Source: Verrucomicrobiia bacterium
GTDB lineage: Bacteria > Verrucomicrobiota > Verrucomicrobiia > Limisphaerales > Pedosphaeraceae
NCBI GenBank assembly: GCA_036268055.1
Contig: DATAUW010000018.1
Location: forward strand, 247,062 to 311,061
DNA length: 64,000 nucleotides
Reading direction: 5' to 3'
The notes beneath the pieces are model-generated. The model was not told where the DNA came from. It saw only the letters and a list, made by a program, of their open reading frames with translations, and ran no database searches. Positions 31,645-40,456 of the stretch are shown here, one piece after another. The position numbers and the translations under genes were made by a program. Position 1 is the stretch's first letter. The number at the start of each line of letters is the position of its first letter.

Positions 31645-31662
31645 GGTGCGGAGTGTGGAATG
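31645..31662. repeat. Short dispersed GTGCGGAGTGYGGAATG repeat, copy 3
   Basis: GGTGCGGAGTGTGGAATG, starting 3-4 nt after the leuC stop codon. Same family as copies at 19011 and 21216. Confidence 0.6.
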
Positions 31663-31730
31663 ATGAGAGGCGCACGGTTGATTTCTGTGCGCTGTGTTGT
31701 TTAAGCGGAGGCTTTCAACTTTTTTAATTC

Positions 31731-33638
31731 TTGGATCGCGAAAAGATTGATGGATGGTGTGAAAAGGGAATTCTTGCGCTCGTGCTGGGAATCCTGGTGT
31801 TTGGACCGCTGGCTTTTGGAGCGCACGCGGCGGCGCAATTTTTTGTCCTGCAAGGTTTGACCATCGGCGTGCTCGGGCTGTGGCTGGCGCGCGTGTGGAT
31901 TGCGGAACGGCCGCAATTTCTTTGGCCACCGATTTGTGGGGCGGTCGTCGCCTTCATGGGTTACGCCATTGCGCGCTACTGCACGGCGGACATCGAATAT
32001 GTTGCGCGGCAGGAATTGTTGCGCGTCCTCGTTTACGGTTTTCTTTTCTGCGCCGTCGTCAATAATTGCCACCGGCAGGAATCCACCCAGGTCATCGCGC
32101 TCACGCTTTTGTTTTTGGGAATGTGCATCGCTGCCTACGCGTGCTTTCAATTTTTCACGAAGTCGCAACGCATCTGGAATTTCGTCGAAACGAGTTATGC
32201 GGGGCGAGGCAGGGGGACGTTCATTTATCCGAACCATCTCGCGGGATTTTTGGAAATGCTGTTTCCGATCGGCATCTGTTACGTGGTCATGGGGCGGCTG
32301 GGGCACGTGACGAAAATATTTTTAGGCTACGCAGTGGTGGTGATGCTAGCGGCAATCGGGGTCACGCTTTCGCGCGGCGGCTGGCTGGCGACATCGCTGG
32401 AGTTGATGTTGCTGTGCGGACTATTGCTGGCGCAACGGGATTTTCGCCTGCATGGCTTCGTGATGCTCGCACTGCTGGTGGTGGGAGCCGCCATTGTGAT
32501 CCCAAGCGTGGTCGTGCATACGCGCATCGCACGAACCGTGCAAAGCGGCAAGCCGGATGACCTGCGCCTGGCGCTTTGGCAATCTGCGGCGGAAATGTGG
32601 CGCGATAATTTATTATGGGGCGTGGGCCCGGGACATTTCGACTACCGCTTTTCCGCGTATCGCCCGGTGGTGGTGCAACTTCGTCCCGACCGTGTGCATA
32701 ATGACTACCTCAATGCGCTGGTGGATTACGGCATCATTGGCACAGCCATCGTTGCGGTGGCGTGGATATTATTGGCGTGGGGAATTCTCAAGACCTGGCG
32801 CACGGTGCGCGGCGGACGCGACGATTTTTCGCGAAAGAAAAGCAATAAATTCGCCCTGCTGATTGGAGCGTCGGTCGGTCTCGTGGGAATCCTGTTTCAC
32901 TCCCTGCTCGATTTCAACATGCAACTGCCCGCGAACGCCATCCTCGCCGTCACATTGATGGCGTTGTTGAGCAGCCAATGGCGGTTCGAGACTGAACGGT
33001 TTTGGTTTCGCTCGGGTGTGATTTTGAAAATCGTGGCGAGCATTATTTTGCTGGCGGGCATCGGTTACCTCGGCATGACCGGCTGGCGTGGGGCGCGCGA
33101 AACGGCGAGTTTATATCGCGCCCGGCGTCTTGGCCAGCCGCCGCAACAATTCACCTACGCGATGATCAAGGCCTACGAAGAGGCTTATCGCATAGACCCG
33201 ATGAATTTCGAGACGGCCCACACACTCGGCGAATGCTATCGGTTGAAGAGTTGGAACGGCGACGATGATTACGTGGTTCTGGCCAAGAAAGCGATGGGTT
33301 GGTATCAGCGGGGAATGAAACTCGATCCTTACGACCAATACAACTGGCTCAACTATGGGATGTGCCTGGATTGGATCGGCGGGGCGGATGCCGGGGCGAA
33401 AGAAGATTCGAACGTCTATTATAAGCGCGCCATGGACCTGGATCCGAATGGATTTTTCACGATTGCGAATATCGGCTGGCATTATTCGCAGACGGGCGAT
33501 CTGGCGGCGGCGCGGACCTGGTTTTGGCGTTCGCGGCAGTTGAACCCCTCCCAAACCGAAAACAAAATGACTTACGAATACCTGCCAATCCTCGAACGCC
33601 GCATGGAGGAAAACGCGGAAATGTATAAAAGGCCGTGA
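31731..33638 (+). CDS. O-antigen ligase family polytopic membrane protein with C-terminal TPR-like region
   Basis: A 635-residue protein. The first ~450 residues contain about 10-12 transmembrane helices and a central Wzy_C/O-antigen-ligase region with the periplasmic-loop motifs GRGTFIYPNHLAGFLEML, TLSRGGWLATS and, later, GVGPGHFDYRF plus DRVHNDYLNALVDYG. The last ~170 residues are soluble and repeat-like (ETAHTLGECYRLKSW, then YYKRAMDLDPNGFFTIANIG), with TPR character. Such proteins join or polymerise surface glycans, or glycosylate proteins, on the outer face of the inner membrane. The start is probably TTG 31731, since an in-frame stop lies just upstream and no ATG is available. It stands alone, with no glycosyltransferase cluster nearby. 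Confidence 0.87.
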   Translation: MDREKIDGWCEKGILALVLGILVFGPLAFGAHAAAQFFVLQGLTIGVLGLWLARVWIAERPQFLWPPICGAVVAFMGYAIARYCTADIEYVARQELLRVLVYGFLFCAVVNNCHRQESTQVIALTLLFLGMCIAAYACFQFFTKSQRIWNFVETSYAGRGRGTFIYPNHLAGFLEMLFPIGICYVVMGRLGHVTKIFLGYAVVVMLAAIGVTLSRGGWLATSLELMLLCGLLLAQRDFRLHGFVMLALLVVGAAIVIPSVVVHTRIARTVQSGKPDDLRLALWQSAAEMWRDNLLWGVGPGHFDYRFSAYRPVVVQLRPDRVHNDYLNALVDYGIIGTAIVAVAWILLAWGILKTWRTVRGGRDDFSRKKSNKFALLIGASVGLVGILFHSLLDFNMQLPANAILAVTLMALLSSQWRFETERFWFRSGVILKIVASIILLAGIGYLGMTGWRGARETASLYRARRLGQPPQQFTYAMIKAYEEAYRIDPMNFETAHTLGECYRLKSWNGDDDYVVLAKKAMGWYQRGMKLDPYDQYNWLNYGMCLDWIGGADAGAKEDSNVYYKRAMDLDPNGFFTIANIGWHYSQTGDLAAARTWFWRSRQLNPSQTENKMTYEYLPILERRMEENAEMYKRP

Positions 33639-33702
33639 TTTAGGCCTGAAAATTAAGTTGCGGCGCCGGTGAGAAAACCGTAAGATTTTTGATATTATTC
33701 GG

Positions 33703-33731
33703 TTGACATCCCTTGGATGGGAAGCTAAACC
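33703..33731 (+). promoter_or_regulatory. Predicted sigma70-type promoter of the FecR gene
   Basis: A consensus -35 TTGACA (33703-33708), a 17-nt spacer and a weak -10 TAAACC (33726-33731), about 50 nt ahead of the FecR start codon. Confidence 0.5.
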
Positions 33732-33783
33732 TTTAACATACGTAGTATGCGAGAATTACAACCTGAAAACGCCAGGATCAACT

Positions 33784-34596
33784 ATGACAAAAACTAACTC
33801 TTTTACCCACAAACTGCTCGCCGGCGCTGTTGCGCTGGCAATGGTCGCCTTGGCGGCCTGCGCCAACGCCGAAAACGTCCCTCAATACGCCACCGTCGTC
33901 CGTTTGGATGGCCAGGCGCGTTACTCTACGGACAACAACAAGACGTGGTCGCCGTTGAAGCTGGGCGATGTGCTCAAGCCCGGTTCCGTGATTCAAACCG
34001 CGGAAAAATCCAGTGTGGACATCGTCATGGGTGATGCTCAAGAGGGTGCCACCATTGGCACGTCTCGTCCTTCGCCAATCAGCACTGGCGGAGCTGGCAG
34101 TGGCGACAGCGGCCCCAAGGCCAACATCGTGCGCATTGATGCAAGCTCGGTTCTGGCGGTTGATAAGATGACGCTCGACAAGACTGGCATGGATGAAGTT
34201 TCCGAAACCCAGTTGGATCTTCGCGCTGGCAAAATCTTCGGCAACGTCAAAAAACTCTCTGCTGCTTCCCGTTATGAAGTGAAACTTCCGAACGGCGTCG
34301 CTGGTATTCGCGGCACGAGCTACATCCTGAACTCTGACGGTTCCGTCTGGGTCTTGACCGGTCAGGTGATCATCACCTACGTCTCTCCGACGGGCGCTGT
34401 GATGACTCAGACTGTCTCTGCCGGACAATCCTTCACGCCTCCGAGCGTTGCTGGCGGAACTGGCACCGTGCAAACCATTCCTCCTACGGAATTGGCTAAC
34501 TTGATCGCGGGCGAACCTGGTGTTCCTGCTCCGACCGGGGGCCCTACAATTAGTTATACGCCGAACGGCACGTTGATTCACATTTCGCCCGACTAG
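33784..34596 (+). CDS. FecR-domain exported protein
   Basis: A 270-residue protein with a signal peptide (TNSFTHKLLAGAVALAMVAL, then AACANAE). ATG 33784 has AGGA 6 nt upstream. The FecR-like domain starts with YATVVRLDGQARYSTD, then WSPLKLGDVLKPGSVIQTA, and ends with YEVKLPNGVAGIRGTSYIL, the usual FecR closing motif, followed by VWVLTGQVIITYV. The C-terminal tail is Pro/Gly/Thr rich. It acts in the periplasm or on the surface; unlike classic FecR it has no inner-membrane anti-sigma segment. It has its own promoter and a terminator just downstream. The next gene encodes a CHASE2 adenylate cyclase, a neighbour often seen with FecR-domain proteins. Confidence 0.9.
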   Translation: MTKTNSFTHKLLAGAVALAMVALAACANAENVPQYATVVRLDGQARYSTDNNKTWSPLKLGDVLKPGSVIQTAEKSSVDIVMGDAQEGATIGTSRPSPISTGGAGSGDSGPKANIVRIDASSVLAVDKMTLDKTGMDEVSETQLDLRAGKIFGNVKKLSAASRYEVKLPNGVAGIRGTSYILNSDGSVWVLTGQVIITYVSPTGAVMTQTVSAGQSFTPPSVAGGTGTVQTIPPTELANLIAGEPGVPAPTGGPTISYTPNGTLIHISPD

Positions 34597-34622
34597 GATT
34601 GGGCCAAAGATAGTTGATCTTT

Positions 34623-34660
34623 AAAAGACCAGAGCGGCCTTGTGTTGCTCTGGTCTTTTT
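34623..34660 (+). terminator. Rho-independent terminator after the FecR gene
   Basis: A 13-bp perfect stem AAAAGACCAGAGC / GCTCTGGTCTTTT with an 11-nt loop and a T-run. It ends the FecR transcript ahead of the adenylate cyclase start at 34676, so the cyclase is expressed by read-through or from its own promoter. Confidence 0.9.
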
Positions 34661-34675
34661 GTTTACTTTTATAAA

Positions 34676-37066
34676 GTGAAGATTGGCGTTCTCAAACATG
34701 CCCCCGTCTGGATCGCCGCGGTGGTAATTGCTTTCACTTGCGTAGCACAATCCATCCGCCATGATTTTATCGAACGGCTTGAGCGGATGACCTTTGATTG
34801 GCGCGTTCGTCTGGCCGCCAGGCATTCTCCCGTTGTTTCCTCCCAACTCGGCTTCGTTTACATTGATGATGATACGATTGATTTGATTAATAACGGTTTT
34901 TTGGGCCAAAAATATGGTTTATATTGGCCGCGCCATATTTATGGCCGTGTGATCCGTGAGTTGCAGCGGGAGGGAGCCTCGGTCGTTGCATTCGACATCC
35001 TGTTTGGCGGGCTGCGGCCTGACCATGCGCCGGTCTTTATGGCCGATGGCACGGAACTGGGTTCTGATGCCTATCTGGCGTTGCAGATGAAACTCGCGAG
35101 CAACGTGGTGATCGCCTCGACTGAGAAAGTCATTCCCCCGCCGCTGTTTCGCACCAATGCCCTCGCTTTAGGTGATATTTCTGCCGAACAGGACGCCGAC
35201 GGGATACTGCGCCGGGTCCGGGCCTTTCACGTCTATCACAAATGGAATCGCGTGCTTCAAGCGCTGGAAGATGATCCCGAATTTGGCGTGAATCTCAGCC
35301 AGGCAATCGTGGAGAGCAATAAAATAATCCTGCCCCGCGCGGGTGGGGATGAACTTCCCCCGGTGCCCCTGTATGGTGATGGGAACATTGATCTTACCGA
35401 TTTTGTCGGAAACAAAACTAATTTATTCAGAGGTCCCCGCTATCAAAAGGCATTCACCTCCGAGCGCCGCTGGACCATGGGAATCGTTCTCGCCGCTCAC
35501 GAATTGGGTTTGGATCTCGACCAGGCAAAAGTGGACCTTCCGGGTGGCAAAATCACATTTTCCGGAACGAACGGTGTGAAGCGGATTTTGCCGGTGGACA
35601 AGGATGGCTATTTTTACATTGACTGGTGCCTTCCCGTGTTGAACGACAACCGCCTCACGAAGGAATCATTTGAGGCCCTGCTTGGCCGCGACCAGGAGCG
35701 AATGTCGGGTGATACCAACCGCTACGCCAAATACAAACGGACCAAGGACTGGCGGGGCAAACTCGTGATGATCGGTTCCAGCGCCACCGGCAACGACCTC
35801 ACCGACCACGGCCCCACGCCGCTGGAAAAAGACACGCTGCTCGTCAGCGAACATTGGAACGTGGCAAACTCCATCCTGACCGGGCGATTCATTCACAAAA
35901 GTTCCCTGCCGATAGACATGTTCCTGATTATTGTCATGGGAATTCTTGCGGCGCAGTTGACGTGGAGTCATCGCGGTCAAATTCTCGTGGCAACGGCGTG
36001 GATATTTCTTTGCATCGTATTTTATCTTTTGCTCGCGGTTTTTGCTTATGTGCAATTTCGCTATTGGGTGCCGTTGGTGCTTCCACTGATGGGGTCGCTA
36101 TTGGTGACCCACTTCTCCTTGCTCGGTTATTTGGTTTTGTTCGAGCAAGCCGAGCGGCGCCGCGTTCGTTCGGTTTTCACGAAAGTGGTTTCGCCGGATG
36201 TCGTCACCGAATTGCTCAAGACTGAAAAGCTTTCACTCGAAGGCGCCAAGCGCACCGTCACCGTTTTCTTCAGTGATATTCGCGGTTTCACGGAAATGAC
36301 CGACGTCAATCGCGACAAGGCTGCCGACTATATTCGGGACAATAAACTTACGGGAGACGCCGCCGAGGAGATCGAGGACGCTCAGGCCCGCGAAACTCTG
36401 GCGACCGTCAATCTGTATCTCAAAGTCATCGCCGACGTGGTGCTCAAACACGGCGGCACGGTGGATAAATTCATTGGCGACTGCGTCATGGCATTCTGGG
36501 GCGCGCCGGTGCAGGACCAGCATCACGCGCTGCATTGCGTCCGCGCGGCGGTGGATACGCAACGTGCCGTCTATCGTTTGAACCAGGAACGCGAAGCCGA
36601 AAATCGCCAGCGCGAAGGCCACAATTTCATGCTTGCCGCCGAAGGCAAACCGCTCGTGCCGCTGCTGCCGATTTTAGTCGTCGGAACCGGCATCAACACC
36701 GGCTCGGTGACGGTTGGATTGATGGGTTCGGATGAGCGCGTCAATTATACCGTGTTCGGCCGGGAAGTGAATTTGGCCAGCCGTTTGGAAACGGTTTCGG
36801 GACGCGCGCGCGTCATCATCAGTGAAGCGACGCTTGCGGAAATTATTCAGGACGATGCCACCCTCGCGCTTTCCTGCCTGCCGTTGCCGCCGGAGAAAGT
36901 GAAAGGCATCCGCAATCCCGTGCGCATCTATGAAGTGCCGTGGCGCGAAGCGGACATGGCGCCGGCGCCGACGGAACCAAAAACCGAAGCGTATAACACC
37001 GGTTATTTCAACGCGGGCGATACTTCCACTTCCACCTCCGATACCTCCACGACCATTTTTAGGTAG
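34676..37066 (+). CDS. CHASE2-domain adenylate/guanylate cyclase
   Basis: A 796-residue membrane receptor cyclase. Start taken at GTG 34676 (KIGVLKHAPVWIAAVVIAF, first membrane helix); an upstream TTG lies inside the terminator stem. The extracytoplasmic CHASE2 sensor spans about residues 40-390 (FDWRVRLAARHSP, FVYIDDDTIDLI, then VVAFDILFGG and KLVMIGSSATGNDLTDHGPTP). Three more helices follow (about 400-490). The class III cyclase domain starts at VTVFFSDIRGFTEMTD (first metal Asp), with GTVDKFIGDCVMAFWGAP (second) and NYTVFGREVNLASRLE. Two stretches in the cyclase domain, after FTEMTD and before VVGTGINTG, look about 20 residues longer than usual. The second messenger is probably cAMP, though cGMP cannot be excluded. 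Confidence 0.92.
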   Translation: MKIGVLKHAPVWIAAVVIAFTCVAQSIRHDFIERLERMTFDWRVRLAARHSPVVSSQLGFVYIDDDTIDLINNGFLGQKYGLYWPRHIYGRVIRELQREGASVVAFDILFGGLRPDHAPVFMADGTELGSDAYLALQMKLASNVVIASTEKVIPPPLFRTNALALGDISAEQDADGILRRVRAFHVYHKWNRVLQALEDDPEFGVNLSQAIVESNKIILPRAGGDELPPVPLYGDGNIDLTDFVGNKTNLFRGPRYQKAFTSERRWTMGIVLAAHELGLDLDQAKVDLPGGKITFSGTNGVKRILPVDKDGYFYIDWCLPVLNDNRLTKESFEALLGRDQERMSGDTNRYAKYKRTKDWRGKLVMIGSSATGNDLTDHGPTPLEKDTLLVSEHWNVANSILTGRFIHKSSLPIDMFLIIVMGILAAQLTWSHRGQILVATAWIFLCIVFYLLLAVFAYVQFRYWVPLVLPLMGSLLVTHFSLLGYLVLFEQAERRRVRSVFTKVVSPDVVTELLKTEKLSLEGAKRTVTVFFSDIRGFTEMTDVNRDKAADYIRDNKLTGDAAEEIEDAQARETLATVNLYLKVIADVVLKHGGTVDKFIGDCVMAFWGAPVQDQHHALHCVRAAVDTQRAVYRLNQEREAENRQREGHNFMLAAEGKPLVPLLPILVVGTGINTGSVTVGLMGSDERVNYTVFGREVNLASRLETVSGRARVIISEATLAEIIQDDATLALSCLPLPPEKVKGIRNPVRIYEVPWREADMAPAPTEPKTEAYNTGYFNAGDTSTSTSDTSTTIFR

Positions 37067-37097
37067 GCATCGGCGGCTGATTTGCTAGGGTTTCGCC

Positions 37098-37586
37098 ATG
37101 CGCACGGTCATTTATCCCGGCAGCTTCGATCCACTCACCAATGGCCATCTTGACGTGATCCAGCGCGCAGCGAAATTATTTGATCGCGTCATCGTGGCCG
37201 TGGCGAAAAACGACAGCAAACATCCGCTGTTCACGATGGCCGAGCGGCGCGACCTCGTGGCGAGTTGCGTGAAACACTTGCCGAACGTCGAAGCGGATAC
37301 CTTCGAGGGGTTGCTCGTAAATTTCGCCGATAAGCATTCGGCAGAGGCGATTATCCGCGGTTTGCGCGCCGTTTCGGATTTTGAATTTGAATTTCAGCTC
37401 GCCTTGATGAATCGTAAGTTGAACGAAAGGGTTGAAACCATTTTCATGATGCCGAAAGACACCTACACCTTCCTCAGTTCGCGGCTCGTCAAAGAAATCG
37501 CGCGCCTCGGCGGGGATGTGGGGACGTTCGTGCCGCCGCTGGTCAAGGCGGCGCTGACGGCGCGTCTGTCCGGCTCGGAAAAATAA
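37098..37586 (+). CDS. coaD: Phosphopantetheine adenylyltransferase
   Basis: Transfers AMP from ATP to 4'-phosphopantetheine, giving dephospho-CoA. 162 residues, the usual length. Motifs: VIYPGSFDPLTNGHLDVI with the nucleotidyltransferase TNGH signature, VAVAKNDSKHPLFT, AIIRGLRAVSDFEFEFQLALMNR and the C-terminal TYTFLSSRLVKEIARLGGDV. It starts 31 nt after the cyclase gene and heads a lipid/CoA cluster coaD-yceD-rpmF-plsX-fabH, linking CoA supply to fatty-acid initiation. Confidence 0.97.
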   Translation: MRTVIYPGSFDPLTNGHLDVIQRAAKLFDRVIVAVAKNDSKHPLFTMAERRDLVASCVKHLPNVEADTFEGLLVNFADKHSAEAIIRGLRAVSDFEFEFQLALMNRKLNERVETIFMMPKDTYTFLSSRLVKEIARLGGDVGTFVPPLVKAALTARLSGSEK

Positions 37587-37599
37587 CCGTGAGGTCGTT

Positions 37600-38085
37600 A
37601 TGCCGTTATTAATTAATTTGCGTCATGTCGAAGACGATGGCTTGGAGCTGAAAGGCAAATTGCCCGCCAGCGAACTGGAGTTGGATGGGATAGACGAGTT
37701 GATCAAGGCGGAGAAGCCGCTCCACTATGATTTGGAAGTCCAAAAGCTGGAAAAAAGCGTGCTTGCGCAGGGAGATTTATCCCTGACGCTGCGTTGCGAA
37801 TGCGTGCGCTGCTTGAAACCCTTTGATTATCAACTGGAACTGGAAGATTGGGCGTGCCTTTTGTCGCTGGAAGGCGATGATCAAGTGCCCATCACAAACG
37901 ATTGCATAGACTTGACGCCTGCCATACGCGAAGATATTCTCCTTGGGTTTCCGCAGCACCCGTTGTGCAAACCGGACTGTGGCGGATTAGCTAAAAAAGT
38001 AATTGGCAAAAAGAAAAAGACTGGCGACGCCGGGCAGGAGGAGATTCCCTCAGCCTGGAATGAGCTTAATAAACTAAAATTTTAA
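37600..38085 (+). CDS. yceD: YceD/DUF177 family protein
   Basis: A 161-residue protein of the DUF177 family, named for its role in 23S rRNA accumulation in E. coli and found ahead of rpmF in most bacteria. Visible features: LTLRCECVRCLKPFDYQLE with the conserved CxRCL core, the acidic ITNDCIDLTPAIREDILLGFP and CKPDCGG near the end, where the Cys pairs could bind zinc. GAGG lies 5 nt before the ATG. It follows coaD by 13 nt and precedes rpmF by 6 nt. Confidence 0.92.
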   Translation: MPLLINLRHVEDDGLELKGKLPASELELDGIDELIKAEKPLHYDLEVQKLEKSVLAQGDLSLTLRCECVRCLKPFDYQLELEDWACLLSLEGDDQVPITNDCIDLTPAIREDILLGFPQHPLCKPDCGGLAKKVIGKKKKTGDAGQEEIPSAWNELNKLKF

Positions 38086-38091
38086 AGAACT

Positions 38092-38280
38092 ATGGGTGTC
38101 CCTAAACGCAAACCATCGAGAAGCCGCATGCGCCAGCGCCGGGCTTATAACAGTGTCATGACCCTGCCGCAACTGAGCACTTGCCCGCAATGCGCCGCGC
38201 CGTACATCCCTCACCGGGTCTGTCCGGCCTGCGGTTTCTACAAGGGACGTCAGATTCTCACCATCACTGCCGGAGCCTGA
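38092..38280 (+). CDS. rpmF: 50S ribosomal protein L32
   Basis: A 62-residue ribosomal protein with the L32 N-terminus MGVPKRKPSRSRMRQRRA and a zinc ribbon CPQC...CPAC (residues ~27-44). It is the normal neighbour of yceD and plsX in bacteria, and its presence supports the neighbouring calls. Confidence 0.97.
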   Translation: MGVPKRKPSRSRMRQRRAYNSVMTLPQLSTCPQCAAPYIPHRVCPACGFYKGRQILTITAGA

Positions 38281-38333
38281 TCTTTTTGCGAGATGGCGGA
38301 AGCTAGCGGTAAACTTCCGCGCTCTCTCCATTT

Positions 38334-39359
38334 ATGCGAATCGTAGTGGATGTCATGGGTGGCGACCACGGTTGCGGGGTTGTCATCGAAGGCGTCAAAC
38401 ACGCGCTTGAAGCGGATGCGAGCATTACCCGCCTTTTCCTCGTCGGCAACGAAACGGAAATTCGCGCGGCCAGCCAAACCGCTGGCCTGAGCGACAACCG
38501 CGTGGAGATCGTCCATGCCAGCGAAGTCCTCACGATGGCGGACAAGCCCCTCGAAGGCATCCGCCGCAAAAAAGATTCCTCGATGGTTCGCGCCATCGAA
38601 CTCGTGCGCGAAGACAAGGCGGATGCCGTCATCTCTCCCGGCAACACCGGCGCGCTCGTCGCCGGTTCCATGAAATTGCGCCGCCTCGAAGGCGTGGAAC
38701 GCCCGGCCATCGCCGCGCGCATGCCCTCGCGCACGCGCGACTTTGTGCTCATTGATGCCGGCGCGAATCCACTTTGCGAACCCTCCCATCTCGCGCAATT
38801 CGCCGTGATGGGCAGCGCCTACGCCCGCGAAATTCTCGGCCAGAAAAATCCGCGCGTCGGCGTGCTCAGCAACGGCTCGGAAGAATCCAAGGGCAACGAA
38901 CTCACTCGCGGCGCGGCGCGGTTGTGCTCGCAACTCGATTTGAATTTCATCGGTTACGTCGAGGGATTTCATTTGTTTGAAGACGCGGTGGATGTCGTCG
39001 TGACGGACGGCTTCACCGGCAATGTCGTTTTAAAAACCGCCGAGAGTCTGGGCTACGCGATGATGCATCTGCTTCGTGGCGCGTTGACCAAAACTCCCGT
39101 GCGCAAATTCGGCGCGATGCTTTCGCGCGGCGCGTTTTATGAATTAAAACAGCGTCTCGATCCTGAAGTTTACGGCGGCGCCGTGTTGCTCGGTCTCAAC
39201 GGCATCGTTATCAAGACCCATGGCTCCTCCCGCGCCCGCGCGGTGATGAATGCCATTCGCGTGGCGGCGGAACAAATCCGCCACGACATCAATCAAAAAC
39301 TTATTTTAGAAATCGCGCGAGCCAACCAGAAGCTCGCCGCCGCGTCCGAGACACCTTGA
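38334..39359 (+). CDS. plsX: Phosphate acyltransferase PlsX
   Basis: Makes acyl-phosphate from acyl-ACP for phosphatidic acid synthesis. 341 residues. The opening MRIVVDVMGGDHG is diagnostic, followed by KDSSMVRAIELVREDKADAV, ISPGNTGALVAGSM, DAGANPLCEPSHLAQFAVMG, VGVLSNGSEESKGNEL and VVVTDGFTGNVVLKTAES. It is located between rpmF and fabH, as in many bacteria. A peripheral membrane enzyme. Confidence 0.97.
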   Translation: MRIVVDVMGGDHGCGVVIEGVKHALEADASITRLFLVGNETEIRAASQTAGLSDNRVEIVHASEVLTMADKPLEGIRRKKDSSMVRAIELVREDKADAVISPGNTGALVAGSMKLRRLEGVERPAIAARMPSRTRDFVLIDAGANPLCEPSHLAQFAVMGSAYAREILGQKNPRVGVLSNGSEESKGNELTRGAARLCSQLDLNFIGYVEGFHLFEDAVDVVVTDGFTGNVVLKTAESLGYAMMHLLRGALTKTPVRKFGAMLSRGAFYELKQRLDPEVYGGAVLLGLNGIVIKTHGSSRARAVMNAIRVAAEQIRHDINQKLILEIARANQKLAAASETP

Positions 39360-39381
39360 TCGCGGCAATAAACTCTTCCCA

Positions 39382-40413
39382 ATGACCCAATCCAAAAAGT
39401 TCAAAAACCCCCGCGCCAACCATGATTTCAAAGGGCGCACTTGTTCCATCACCGGCGTCGGCTCCTATGTCCCGTCACGCGTCGTGACCAATGCCGACCT
39501 GGAAAAACTCGTGGACACTTCCGACGAATGGATTTTCTCCCGCACGGGCATCAAGGAACGGCGCGTCGCCGCCACGGATGAATTTACCTCCGACCTGGCC
39601 GCGCACGCCGCGGAACGCGCGATGAAAAAAGCCGGCGTGAAGCCCGAGCAAATTGATTTGATCATCGTCGCGACCATCACGCCCGACATGCCGTTTCCTT
39701 CGACCGCATGTCTCGTGCAGCAAAAGATCGGCGCGTATCGCGCGGCGGCGTTTGATATTGAGGCGGCGTGCTCGGGATTTATTTATGGCCTGGAGATCGG
39801 CCAGCAGTTCATCATGTCGCGCACGTACGACACGGTGCTGGTGATCGGCGCGGAAAAACTTTCGTCCATCATCAACTGGAGCGATCGCAATACCTGTGTG
39901 CTGTTCGGCGACGGCGCGGGCGCGGCGATTTTGCAGAATCGTCCCAACTCCCACGGCTTGCTCACCGCGTGCATGGGCGCGGATGGACAAAAAGCCGATC
40001 TGCTTTCGATGCCCGCGGGCGGCAGCCGTTGTCCCGCGAGCGCGCAATCGGTCGCGGCTGGACTGCATTATTTACGCATGGACGGCAAGGAAGCTTTTAA
40101 GAATGCCGTGCAGGCGATGGACACCGCCGCGCGCGAGTGCCTGCGCCGTTGCGAAATTGATATCACACAAATCAAATGCATCATTCCGCATCAGGCGAAC
40201 CAGCGCATCATTGACGCCGTCGGCAAGCGTATCAATGCCGCGCCCGAACAAATTTTCATGAACCTGGAAAAATACGGTAATACTTCCGCGGCGTCCGTGG
40301 CGATCGCGCTCGACGAGGCGGTGGAGACGGGCCGGGTCCAGCGTGGCGACTTGATTTTACTGGTGGTTTTCGGCGCGGGGCTTACGTGGGGCGCGGCAGT
40401 CATCGAATGGTAA
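39382..40413 (+). CDS. fabH: 3-oxoacyl-ACP synthase III (FabH)
   Basis: Starts fatty-acid synthesis by condensing acetyl-CoA with malonyl-ACP. 343 residues. The catalytic Cys lies in FDIEAACSGFIYGLEIG, the His in IIPHQANQRIIDAVGKRI and the Asn in EKYGNTSAASVAIAL. It has an N-terminal extension of about 18 residues before the usual TGVGSYVP start; a later start is possible but no in-frame ATG fits. Last gene of the coaD cluster. Confidence 0.96.
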   Translation: MTQSKKFKNPRANHDFKGRTCSITGVGSYVPSRVVTNADLEKLVDTSDEWIFSRTGIKERRVAATDEFTSDLAAHAAERAMKKAGVKPEQIDLIIVATITPDMPFPSTACLVQQKIGAYRAAAFDIEAACSGFIYGLEIGQQFIMSRTYDTVLVIGAEKLSSIINWSDRNTCVLFGDGAGAAILQNRPNSHGLLTACMGADGQKADLLSMPAGGSRCPASAQSVAAGLHYLRMDGKEAFKNAVQAMDTAARECLRRCEIDITQIKCIIPHQANQRIIDAVGKRINAAPEQIFMNLEKYGNTSAASVAIALDEAVETGRVQRGDLILLVVFGAGLTWGAAVIEW

Positions 40414-40456
40414 AAATTTGACGAAACGGGGCTTTGTGATAAGGTAATTTACTACT

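Noticed and set aside
29914..31929. 671-codon open frame on the minus strand across leuC
   Set aside because: It is opposite a clear leuC gene, has a composition heavy in Arg, His and Pro and no family motif. It arises from GC-rich codon bias of the real gene.
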